A stretch of 64,000 nucleotides of DNA, from positions 1 to 64,000 of the forward strand of contig CAMNDY010000003.1 of the NCBI GenBank assembly GCA_946535985.1, written 5' to 3'. Numbering within the stretch: position 1 is the stretch's first letter; each line of letters begins with the position of its first letter. The translations under genes and the position numbers were made by a program. The notes below the pieces were generated by a model, which was given only the letters and a program-made list of their open reading frames with translations, made no database searches and was not told where the DNA came from. The DNA is from an uncultured Treponema sp. Lineage in GTDB: Bacteria; Spirochaetota; Spirochaetia; Treponematales; Treponemataceae. Below are positions 48,964 through 57,357 of this stretch, one piece after another.

Positions 48964-50028
48964 TTACTTTTTGGTGCTTAAGTTATGACTTGCTTTATGC
49001 TCATCAAAAGTAGAAGTAAATACATGTCTTCCTGCCTGAGAATCTACAACCTGGAAAAAATAATAATTTGTCTTTGGAGGATTTGCAGCCGCACTCAAAG
49101 CAACAAGTCCCGGATTAGAGATTGGACCGGGTGTAAGGCCTGCCCATTTATATGTGTTATAGGGATTATCTATTTTTGTATCTTCAAGAAGAACTCTGTC
49201 AGGATGAGGTCGACCTTGAATTTCTGTTATGATGTATACAATTGTAGCACATGAGTACAAGCCTATGTTCTGTTTAAGGCGGTTTGTAAATACACTTGCT
49301 ATAAGAGGAGCTTCATCTGCAACACGATATTCACGCTCAACAATCGAAGCAAGAATTACAATATTATAAAGTTCCTGTGGAGTTTTTTCGGACAAGCCAT
49401 CGATTGCTTTGATTTTTTCGAAAAAAGTTTCAATCATAATTTCGGCAGCATCGCGGGCAGTCATTCCAAGTGTAAAAAAATATGTTTCGGGAAATAAAAA
49501 TCCTTCTGCACTTTCGCCTGCAATATTGTATTTATTCAAAAGCTCAGGAGAATAACATACAGCCTTAAAATCTTCCTGCTTACAGATATTATTATCTTCA
49601 AGGATTTTTCCAATCTGAGAAATTGTTTTTCCTTCCGGAATTGCAAGCTTTATATATTCCTGTTCTCCGGAGCATAAGGCATTTACAAGCTGGGCATAAT
49701 TCATCTGGTAATTCAAGTGATAAATTCCGCTTTTAAGAACAAAATCTTGTGGTACCGGCTGATCTTTAAAAACAATATTCAGGAGTTTTGGATATCTTAC
49801 AAAGTAATAAAAGAATTTTGCATTTTTAATGAGGCCTTTGTTCTGCAGTTCCTCTGCAATTGTAAAGGTAGAAGTGCCCATTGGAACTTCAAAACGAACG
49901 CTTTGATTTTGTAAATCGTCAGATACTTTTAACGGGGAAATTTGAGAATACAGATAATATCCCCCTGCTGCTATTACGAGAAGAATAAAAAACAGAAGGA
50001 TTAGAAAAACTTTGCCTTTTGTTTTCAT
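48964..50028 (-). CDS. mltG: Endolytic transglycosylase MltG (YceG-like)
   Basis: ILASIVEREYRVADEAPLIASVFTNRLK, YNTYKWAGLTPGPISNPGLVALSAAANP. Confidence 0.95.
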   Translation of the reverse strand: MKTKGKVFLILLFFILLVIAAGGYYLYSQISPLKVSDDLQNQSVRFEVPMGTSTFTIAEELQNKGLIKNAKFFYYFVRYPKLLNIVFKDQPVPQDFVLKSGIYHLNYQMNYAQLVNALCSGEQEYIKLAIPEGKTISQIGKILEDNNICKQEDFKAVCYSPELLNKYNIAGESAEGFLFPETYFFTLGMTARDAAEIMIETFFEKIKAIDGLSEKTPQELYNIVILASIVEREYRVADEAPLIASVFTNRLKQNIGLYSCATIVYIITEIQGRPHPDRVLLEDTKIDNPYNTYKWAGLTPGPISNPGLVALSAAANPPKTNYYFFQVVDSQAGRHVFTSTFDEHKASHNLSTKK

Positions 50029-50225
50029 GAATAGAATTTTTTTACCTCATCTAAAGATAACGATTGATAAACAGCAGCTTCCAGGGCCTGATAAAAATAT
50101 TCAAGACCTTCGGGTAAAGACTCCTGATTATCTCTTAAGAATTTAGCAAGACCTGCCACTTCTTTTGAAGTAAAATTATATGATAAAGTGAATTTTTTTT
50201 CATCTGGTTGGCGCATTGGAATCAT
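50025..50225 (-). CDS. Small hypothetical protein (66 aa) translationally coupled to neighbours
   Basis: Overlaps the upstream MBL gene stop and downstream mltG start by 4 bp each. Confidence 0.65.
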   Translation of the reverse strand: MIPMRQPDEKKFTLSYNFTSKEVAGLAKFLRDNQESLPEGLEYFYQALEAAVYQSLSLDEVKKFYS

Positions 50226-51157
50226 AATTCAATTTCCATGTCCTCTTTTGCAAGGTCAATATAAATGTCTTTGTGTGCAATATATTGAGCATACCATCTT
50301 GCAGCCTGAAGAATTGAATCAAGCTTTTTGTCATCATAAGTAGGCTCATGATGGAAAAGATAGAGATTTTTAATATTCCAGTGAACGGCAAAATCAACTG
50401 CATAACAGAAGGCAGAATGACCCCAGTTCTGCTTGCGGTAAGCTTCTTCGGTTGTATACTGAGAATCTATTACAAGACAGTCGGCATTGCGGAAAACCTG
50501 CTCGTGCATTGGAGAAATATCAAAGTCATTTGAATTAAGTTCTACGTCTGTAGCAAAAACAAACTTTTTATTTCCTTCGGTAACTGCATAGCTGTAAGAA
50601 GTTCCCGGATGCGACATTGGACAGCATACAATCTGGGTATTTCCGATATTTATAGGGCTGCCCGGAATCAAATTCATAAAGTTCATCTTTTTAGTAAGGG
50701 CACCAAAAGGAACAGGATAATATGGTTGATTCATCTGATCTACAAGATATTGTTTTGCTTTTTCATCGGTTGAATATACATTAAACTCGCTGTTTGGATT
50801 ATAAGCAGCATCAAAAAAAGGAAGACCCTGAATATGATCCCAATGAAAATGTGTAAAGAAAAGATTATAGATATTGTCTTTTGGAAGATTGCCCGATTTA
50901 CCAAGAACGCGGATACCGGTTCCTGCATCAAAGATAAGTTCATTGCCAAGGGATTTTACTTCTACACAGGTAGTATTTCCGCCTGTTGTACCAAAAATCC
51001 AGGAAGGAAGGGATGAAACAAATTTAGCACGCGCTTCTTCATTCTTTAAATCATCCACCGTGATTCTTTGAACAGCTGCCATTATTTTTGACTGGATTTG
51101 CTGAGGCGTAAGCGGCGTAGGTAATGACCCTCTAACTCCCCAAAAATGAATAAGCAC
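50222..51157 (-). CDS. MBL-fold metallo-hydrolase
   Basis: FFTHFHWDHIQGLPFF, GTTGGNTTCVEV, FATDVELNSNDFD. Confidence 0.9.
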   Translation of the reverse strand: MLIHFWGVRGSLPTPLTPQQIQSKIMAAVQRITVDDLKNEEARAKFVSSLPSWIFGTTGGNTTCVEVKSLGNELIFDAGTGIRVLGKSGNLPKDNIYNLFFTHFHWDHIQGLPFFDAAYNPNSEFNVYSTDEKAKQYLVDQMNQPYYPVPFGALTKKMNFMNLIPGSPINIGNTQIVCCPMSHPGTSYSYAVTEGNKKFVFATDVELNSNDFDISPMHEQVFRNADCLVIDSQYTTEEAYRKQNWGHSAFCYAVDFAVHWNIKNLYLFHHEPTYDDKKLDSILQAARWYAQYIAHKDIYIDLAKEDMEIEL

Positions 51158-51256
51158 TTTATCCCCTCTTTCGTTTAGTTAATTATTATTATTGTAAATT
51201 AAAGGGGTGAATTTGTCAAATTGTAAAATATAAAAGTAATAAAAAAACAGATTCAG

Positions 51257-51352
51257 TATTAAAAATTGCGGAGCGAGATTTCTGATTTTGCGGAACGTCC
51301 TCTTCGTTTAGTGGAGCAAAATCAGAAATCTTGCGGAAGCGATTTTTATATT
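51257..51352. repeat. Structured palindromic intergenic element, family B copy 2
   Basis: agatttctgattttgc / gcaaaatcagaaatct stem; loop ggaacgtcctcttcgtttagtgga shared with the reverse complement of 13754-13849. Confidence 0.85.
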
Positions 51353-51430
51353 AAAATGCATTTTTTTTAATATTTTTAGAATTGCATACTTGACTAAGTT
51401 TCTGATTTTCAATAATATATAATAACTCTT

Positions 51431-51503
51431 GCTGCTTTAGCTCAGTTGGTAGAGCACGTGATTTGTAATCTCGGGGTCGTGGGTCCAAGTCCTACAAGCA
51501 GCT
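51431..51503 (+). tRNA. tRNA-Thr (TGT anticodon)
   Basis: gctgctttagctcagttggtagagcacgtgatttgtaatctcggggtcgtgggtccaagtcctacaagcagct; GCTGCTT/AAGCAGC acceptor. Confidence 0.96.
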
Positions 51504-51508
51504 TTTAA

Positions 51509-51590
51509 GGGGAGTTCGCATAGCGGCAATTGCAAGGGACTGTAAATCCCTCGGCTCACGCCTCCAGAGGTTCGAGTCCTCTACTCCCCA
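51509..51590 (+). tRNA. tRNA-Tyr (GTA anticodon)
   Basis: ggggagttcgcatagcggcaattgcaagggactgtaaatccctcggctcacgcctccagaggttcgagtcctctactcccca; GGGGAGT/ACTCCCC acceptor, long variable arm. Confidence 0.96.
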
Positions 51591-51597
51591 GTAAAAT

Positions 51598-51623
51598 GAC
51601 TGCCTTGTGCAGTCTTTTTTTTT
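51598..51623 (+). terminator. Rho-independent terminator after tRNA-Thr/tRNA-Tyr
   Basis: gactgc-cttgt-gcagtc followed by nine T. Confidence 0.88.
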
Positions 51624-51625
51624 GC

Positions 51626-53185
51626 CTATTTCAAGATACTTTCAAAAAAGGGTAGATACTCATTAAGAATGACATTTTTCCAAAGATAATTTTTATGAAC
51701 ATAAAGTGCAGCCGCTTTTATCATTTCGTCGATTTTCTGCGGATTGTATAATTTAAGAGCAATTACTTCGCTAAGCTTTGCAATCAGATTTTCATGTGTA
51801 TTATTCTGGTATAAAAATCCAGTTTTGTAATTTACAATTTTATTCAAACCGCCGGTTGCATTTGCCACAGGTAAAGTTCCATATATCTGCGAAATAAAAT
51901 CTTCAAGCCCGCAGGGTTCAAAAAAGCTTGGAAGAACAATAAAGTCGCCGATTGCATTTACAAGACGGGCAGCTTTCTGGTTATAGCCATTTAAGAAAAT
52001 TACTTTTCCTTCAAAGCGTGAACAAAGATTTATAAGTTCCTTTTCTAAAGAAATTTCACCTTGCCCTGCAATCACAAATTTTACGCTTTCGTAGTTATTC
52101 AAAATTGCGGGAATTGCTTTAATTAAAACAGAAATCCCCTTCTGGTTTGTAATGCGTCCGTGGTAAGAAATAAAAATCTGCCTGTCTTTTTCCTGGGGGC
52201 GGATATTAATTTTTCCGTAGGATTTCACACCTTCAATCTGCGAATACTGAATCTGTTCTACACAATAATCACGACACTTAAACTTTCCCTCTAAGTCGCC
52301 TGTCTCGGGATTAAACTCAAAAGGCAGATGGGATTCTTTCATGTCAGAAGGATTATAGCGTTCATAATCAATTCCGTTGGTAATACCTTTTATGTTTGTA
52401 TAGCGGTTAAAGAAAATCGGGCTAAGACCTTCTGTTTCGTCAATGTTAAAAGGATCTATAAGTTCTTTTGCGTAATGTTCAGAAACAGTTGTAATATGAG
52501 CTCCTGCATTTGCTGCAAGAAGGAATGGTTCAACTTTAAAATCATTTAGGGCGCCTGCTAACTCTGCTTCCGGTAATCCTGTATACCAGGCTGCTTCTCC
52601 AATACTTGAAAAATTATGATGATATGCAGGACCTGCATTATGAATTGTTACAACAAAGGCTGTCTTCTCAAAAACTGCTTCTTTTTTTGCAAAGCAAGGA
52701 ACAAGCGAACAGGAAGCATCCTGGCAGTGAATAATATCGGGAAGCCCGGCAGAATTCACTTTGTTGCCATAGGCACTCACAGCCTTGCAAAAAAGCGTAT
52801 CCATAAAAGGTGTGTCTTTATGTCCAAAGCCTTTTACAAAATCGGGGTTCTTTTCCTGTTCGGCTGCGGTATAGGTATAAATGGCTTCTTTTTCTTCAAA
52901 GCAGGCGTGATGAACAAATATCACATCAAAATTTCCCTGGTTACAGACAGCTTTTTTATAAGTTACACTCTCCTCTTTTGCACACATTGGAATATTAAGA
53001 GCAGCAACTTCTGTAGTTTTGTGATTTTTAATAAGCTCAAGCGAAGTACATTTGAAATATGGAATGAATAAAGTTACAGAATGTCCGGCTAAAGCAAGTT
53101 CTTTACAAAGAGAAAAAGAAACGTTTTTTACTCCACCGGCTTCGGCAATACCGGCACATTCCATACTTACAATCCAGAATTTCAT
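51626..53185 (-). CDS. Glycogen/starch synthase-like GT5 glycosyltransferase
   Basis: MKFWIVSMECAGIAEAGGVKNVSFSLCKELALAGHSVTLFIPYF; ISYHGRITNQKGISVLIKAI; LPSFFEPCGLEDFISQIYGTLPVANATGGL. Confidence 0.88.
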   Translation of the reverse strand: MKFWIVSMECAGIAEAGGVKNVSFSLCKELALAGHSVTLFIPYFKCTSLELIKNHKTTEVAALNIPMCAKEESVTYKKAVCNQGNFDVIFVHHACFEEKEAIYTYTAAEQEKNPDFVKGFGHKDTPFMDTLFCKAVSAYGNKVNSAGLPDIIHCQDASCSLVPCFAKKEAVFEKTAFVVTIHNAGPAYHHNFSSIGEAAWYTGLPEAELAGALNDFKVEPFLLAANAGAHITTVSEHYAKELIDPFNIDETEGLSPIFFNRYTNIKGITNGIDYERYNPSDMKESHLPFEFNPETGDLEGKFKCRDYCVEQIQYSQIEGVKSYGKINIRPQEKDRQIFISYHGRITNQKGISVLIKAIPAILNNYESVKFVIAGQGEISLEKELINLCSRFEGKVIFLNGYNQKAARLVNAIGDFIVLPSFFEPCGLEDFISQIYGTLPVANATGGLNKIVNYKTGFLYQNNTHENLIAKLSEVIALKLYNPQKIDEMIKAAALYVHKNYLWKNVILNEYLPFFESILK

Positions 53186-53757
53186 AATGAATTTGCCTCA
53201 CTTGAATTGTATGAATAGTCTGTAATGGCAAGAACGTTTATGTCAAAATCGGGATACTCTTTGTAAAAAGCAAGGGCACTAACAAGCTCAGAGATGGTCA
53301 GGCTTTGAGGAGAAAAAAATGGATCCTGATTAAATTTTATAAGGATATAATCTGCAGCACGTTGTGCCAGGTAGGAAGCAACTCCATCAAGATAGCTTTC
53401 AAAATCATCCTGATTAGAAATTTTATTGTCATTTAAAAGATCGGCAATGAGCTCTGCTTCGTATGAAAGTGATATTTGAAAAGTAAAAGTATAATCGCCT
53501 GTATAACGCTTTCCTGTTATAGTTTTAGAACCGTTATATGGCTTATATTCAAACTTTTGAATCTGGGCATTTGTAGGAATTAAAAATTCCTTGTGCCAGG
53601 AGAATTTTCCCGGAATTACAAGATTTTTACTTACTCCACCTGTTTTTGATTGCACAATACCAATGCTTCCGGGTTTAACTTTTATTTGAGTCCATCCTAA
53701 AAAAAATACAAATCCACCAAAAACTAAGAGTATTAAAAAACATATAAAGTTCTTCAT
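53182..53757 (-). CDS. Membrane-anchored hypothetical protein with SPFH-like N-terminal features
   Basis: N-terminal TM then KVKPGSIGIVQSKTGGVSKNLVIPGKFSWHKEFLIPTNAQIQKF. Confidence 0.55.
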   Translation of the reverse strand: MKNFICFLILLVFGGFVFFLGWTQIKVKPGSIGIVQSKTGGVSKNLVIPGKFSWHKEFLIPTNAQIQKFEYKPYNGSKTITGKRYTGDYTFTFQISLSYEAELIADLLNDNKISNQDDFESYLDGVASYLAQRAADYILIKFNQDPFFSPQSLTISELVSALAFYKEYPDFDINVLAITDYSYNSSEANSL

Positions 53758-53830
53758 CAGAAAATCCCGAAAATTAAATCTCTTTGCAATAAAAATTAAA
53801 TTACAGTAATATTATAACAACAGGAACTTT

Positions 53831-54229
53831 ATGACACAAGAGAAAGAATCTCAAGGCTCTCAAGAAAATCAGAAAATCTCAAAAAAGAAGCGAATTTTTC
53901 CTTATGCAATTTTGGGAAAGCTTACAAGAAATTCGATAATTCTTGATTTTTTAATCTGCCTGCTTTTATTTTCTCTTTATCTCATCGGAAACTTTCAGTA
54001 TTTTACAGACAGGACTCAGCTTAGGATTCTTTTAGTTTTAAGTATTACAGCTGCAGCCTTATGCATCCTTTCTTTTTTGGGAATTGTCGTTGAAGTTGTT
54101 TTTGTTTTTATGAAAGGCCGTAAGAGCTCTGCCTTTTTTTCGATTTTGCTATATATTTTTACGCTGATTATCGGAGGCGGATTAATAGGATTTTCTACAG
54201 TTATAAGACGAATTGCAGTTGGTATTTAG
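53831..54229 (+). CDS. Small multi-TM hypothetical protein
   Basis: Three hydrophobic segments; co-directional with pcnB-like gene. Confidence 0.6.
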   Translation: MTQEKESQGSQENQKISKKKRIFPYAILGKLTRNSIILDFLICLLLFSLYLIGNFQYFTDRTQLRILLVLSITAAALCILSFLGIVVEVVFVFMKGRKSSAFFSILLYIFTLIIGGGLIGFSTVIRRIAVGI

Positions 54230-54235
54230 TAAGTT

Positions 54236-55597
54236 ATGAAGATAAGAATTGATAAAGTTTTGAAAGATTTTAATTCTCATTTTGAAGACGCAGGCTTTAA
54301 GGCATATCTTGTCGGCGGTGCTGTTCGCGATATTTTTCTTCATAAAAAACCACATGATTATGATGTTGCAACAAATTCTACTCCCCAGGATGTCATGAAG
54401 CTTTTTAAGGTTGTTATTCCAACCGGCTTTGAACATGGCACAGTTACAGTTCATTTTAGGGGGCTCGAAATTGAAGTTACAACCTTCAGAACCGAAAGCG
54501 GATATTCAGACGGAAGACATCCGGACTCAGTAAATTACGCAGCAACAATTGAAGAAGACCTTGCCCGCCGTGATTTTACAATAAATGCAATTGCTGCCGA
54601 TTTGAAAAACGGAAAGATAGTTGATCCTTTTGGCGGCAGAAGAGATATTAAAAAAAAGATAATCCGCACAGTTGGAAAAGCTCATGACCGCTTTATGGAA
54701 GACGGATTACGGCCTGTAAGATGTGTGCGTTTTGCATGTAAGTTGGGATTTAGTATAGAAAAGTGCACATATTCAGAATTATTCGATAGTGATGTACAGA
54801 ATAAAATCAGGTTCATTTCTATTGAGCGCTTCCGCGATGAGTTTGATAAAATCCTTGCCTGCCCAAAACCTTCGCTAGGATTAAAGCTTTTAGAAGAAAG
54901 CGGAATGCTTGCAATATTTATTCCGGAGTTTCTTGCGGGGCGTGGATGCATTCAGTCTGACCAGCGAGGCTTTCACGATTTTGATGTATTGGATCATCTT
55001 TTTTATGCCTGCGACGGTGCACCTCTTGAAAAAGCAAATGTTCGCCTTGCAGCCCTCTTTCATGATATTGGAAAGCCAGCTGCTAAAAAGATTATAGACG
55101 AAAACATCACATTTTATAATCACGAAAAAATTGGTGCCCAGCTTACAAAGCAGATTCTTACAAGGCTAAAATATCCTAATGCAGTAATTGATGATGTCTG
55201 CCATTTAATAGAGGAACATATGTTTAATTACGAATCAAACTGGACAGTTCCTGCAGTAAGACGTTTTATAATCCGCGTTGGACAAGAGCATCTTGAAGAT
55301 CTTTTTGATTTGCGTCTGGCCGATATGTACGGAATGCATAACCTGCCTGTTGAATATAAATACAGCGCCGCTATAAATCTTTTGGTTGAATTAAAAGACC
55401 GCATAGCTTTAGAGCTTGAAAAAAATAATGCCATGAGTCTTAAGGATCTTGCAATAAACGGCCGTGATTTAATTGATGCAGGCTTTGAACCTGGTAAAAA
55501 ACTTGGTATTATCCTCAATCATCTTTTAGATTGCGTAATTGAAGATCCGGGGATGAATACGAAGGAAAAGCTTTTGGAAGTGGCAAAGAACTATTAA
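54236..55597 (+). CDS. CCA tRNA nucleotidyltransferase / poly(A) polymerase family with HD domain
   Basis: AYLVGGAVRDIFLHKKPHDYDVATNSTPQDV, RRDFTINAIAADLKNGKIVDPFGGRRDI, HDIGKPAAKK. Confidence 0.95.
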   Translation: MKIRIDKVLKDFNSHFEDAGFKAYLVGGAVRDIFLHKKPHDYDVATNSTPQDVMKLFKVVIPTGFEHGTVTVHFRGLEIEVTTFRTESGYSDGRHPDSVNYAATIEEDLARRDFTINAIAADLKNGKIVDPFGGRRDIKKKIIRTVGKAHDRFMEDGLRPVRCVRFACKLGFSIEKCTYSELFDSDVQNKIRFISIERFRDEFDKILACPKPSLGLKLLEESGMLAIFIPEFLAGRGCIQSDQRGFHDFDVLDHLFYACDGAPLEKANVRLAALFHDIGKPAAKKIIDENITFYNHEKIGAQLTKQILTRLKYPNAVIDDVCHLIEEHMFNYESNWTVPAVRRFIIRVGQEHLEDLFDLRLADMYGMHNLPVEYKYSAAINLLVELKDRIALELEKNNAMSLKDLAINGRDLIDAGFEPGKKLGIILNHLLDCVIEDPGMNTKEKLLEVAKNY

Positions 55598-55601
55598 CCT
55601 T

Positions 55602-55675
55602 CTGTCATTGTCGGGCTTGACCCGACAATCTCATTAAAAAAAAAGATTCCCGGGTCAAGCCCGGGAATGACATAA
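55602..55675. repeat. Pair of inverted family C palindromes between convergent genes
   Basis: gtcattgtcgggcttgacccgacaatct ... agattcccgggtcaagcccgggaatgac; possible bidirectional terminator. Confidence 0.85.
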
Positions 55676-55679
55676 TCAT

Positions 55680-56780
55680 CTATATGAGCATATTCATAAC
55701 AGTACGCACTTCATTAAGTGTCTGAATACCAATCTCTCTGGCACGGTTAGCTCCGTCTAACAAAACCTTGCGGATATATTCAGGATCTTTTTCAAGACGG
55801 GCACGTTCTTCGCGTAAAGGTCTTAGTTTTTCGTTTAAGGCTACTGTAAGCTCATTCTTAAGGGCACCACCACCACCGTCTCCAATGCGGGCTGCAATTG
55901 CAGTTGGTTCTTCACCGGTACAAAGAGAAATGAGCATAAGAAGATTTGAAACTTCAGGACGATTTACAGGATCATAGGTAATATTGCGGTCCTGGTCGGT
56001 CTTAGCCTTTTTAATGAGCTTTGCAGTTTCGTCTTCTGTAGCGCTTAGCATAATTGCATTTCCGCGGCTCTTAGACATCTTCTGACTTCCATCCAATCCA
56101 AGAATCATTGGAGTTTTAGAAAGCAATGCCTGAGGCTCAGGGAATACAGGTTCTTTACCCATATCGGTACAGAACTTTTTGTTAAAGCGGCTGGCGATTG
56201 TACGGGTCATTTCAAGGTGTGGAAGCTGGTCTTTTCCTACAGGAACAATATTACCTTTGCAGAAAAGAATATCGCAGGCCTGATGTACAGGGTATGTATA
56301 CATTCCGGCATTTACGTTTTTAAGACCGGCAGATTCAATTTCTTCTTTTACAGTCGGATTGCGCGAAAGTTCGGCATTAGAAACAAGAGTGAGGAAAGGA
56401 ATCATAAGCTGGTTACATTCAGGAACATAGCTGTGAGGGTAAATGATTACATCCTGTTTGCTTGGGTCAATTCCTGCAGCAAGATAATCAATTACAAGTT
56501 GCTTTGTGTTCTGACTTATTTTATCAAAGGCATCGTGATCGGTAAGAACCTGGTAATCTGCAATAAGAATCATAGTAGGAACACCCATATTTGCCAGGCG
56601 CACACGATTCTGCAAAGAACCAAAATAGTGTCCGATATGCAAAAGTCCTGTTGGACGGTCTCCTGTAAGAACACGATATTTCTGCGGATTTTTAATAAGA
56701 TCCTCTTCGATTTTTTTACTGCGTTCCAGCGCAGCCTCAAAGCTTTTGTTTATGTCTGTATATTGAATTTCGTCTGCCAT
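55680..56780 (-). CDS. trpS: Tryptophanyl-tRNA synthetase
   Basis: VLTGDRPTGLLHIGHYFGSLQNRV, GLDGSQKMSKSRGNAI (KMSKS). Confidence 0.97.
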   Translation of the reverse strand: MADEIQYTDINKSFEAALERSKKIEEDLIKNPQKYRVLTGDRPTGLLHIGHYFGSLQNRVRLANMGVPTMILIADYQVLTDHDAFDKISQNTKQLVIDYLAAGIDPSKQDVIIYPHSYVPECNQLMIPFLTLVSNAELSRNPTVKEEIESAGLKNVNAGMYTYPVHQACDILFCKGNIVPVGKDQLPHLEMTRTIASRFNKKFCTDMGKEPVFPEPQALLSKTPMILGLDGSQKMSKSRGNAIMLSATEDETAKLIKKAKTDQDRNITYDPVNRPEVSNLLMLISLCTGEEPTAIAARIGDGGGGALKNELTVALNEKLRPLREERARLEKDPEYIRKVLLDGANRAREIGIQTLNEVRTVMNMLI

Positions 56781-56934
56781 AATTTCCTCTGTTTTTTAAA
56801 GTTGGTTTATTATAATAATTATAGGGTACGGTGTCAAAAGGGGGAATTGAAATATAAAATCCTGATTATTTTGTATATATATTGAATCAAAATCATACTT
56901 ATAATAAAATATTTTTAATGTTACAAATAAAAAT

Positions 56935-57292
56935 AGTATCGTTTTTATAGATGAAGGAAATCCTTTTGTAAATTCAAAAGATTTCGCAAAAGCAGCAAAA
57001 GAAAGTTCAAATTATTATATAAGCGGCAACAAATATCAGCAGACAAAACGACTTTACAGCAGCTTTTATAAGCTTTATGAAAAAAAATACTACAAGAATT
57101 ATAAAACCAGATTTTGTTATTGTTGAAGATTCAAAAGCTGGATATCAATTCTTTAATCATATATGTAATCAATTTAGTATTCCTTGTACTTCTGCATCCA
57201 GTAAATCAAAAATCTATAGCGAAATATTAAAAACTTCATTTGATGCATATTCAAGAAAAGACAATGTAATAATCCAAATTTACTATAGTTGA
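56935..57292 (+). pseudogene. Frameshifted, truncated remnant of an AAA/ATPase-type hypothetical protein
   Basis: One frame reads IDEGNPFVNSKDFAKAAKESSNYYISGNKYQQTKRLYSSFYKLYEKKYYKN..; the next frame continues IIKPDFVIVEDSKAGYQFFNHICNQFSIPCTSASSKSKIYSEILKTSF; no intact start or C-terminus. Confidence 0.6.
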
Positions 57293-57357
57293 GTATTAAT
57301 CTATAATTGATTAAAATATAGATGAATTATTTTTTTGAAACTTAGGAAATTTAAAAG

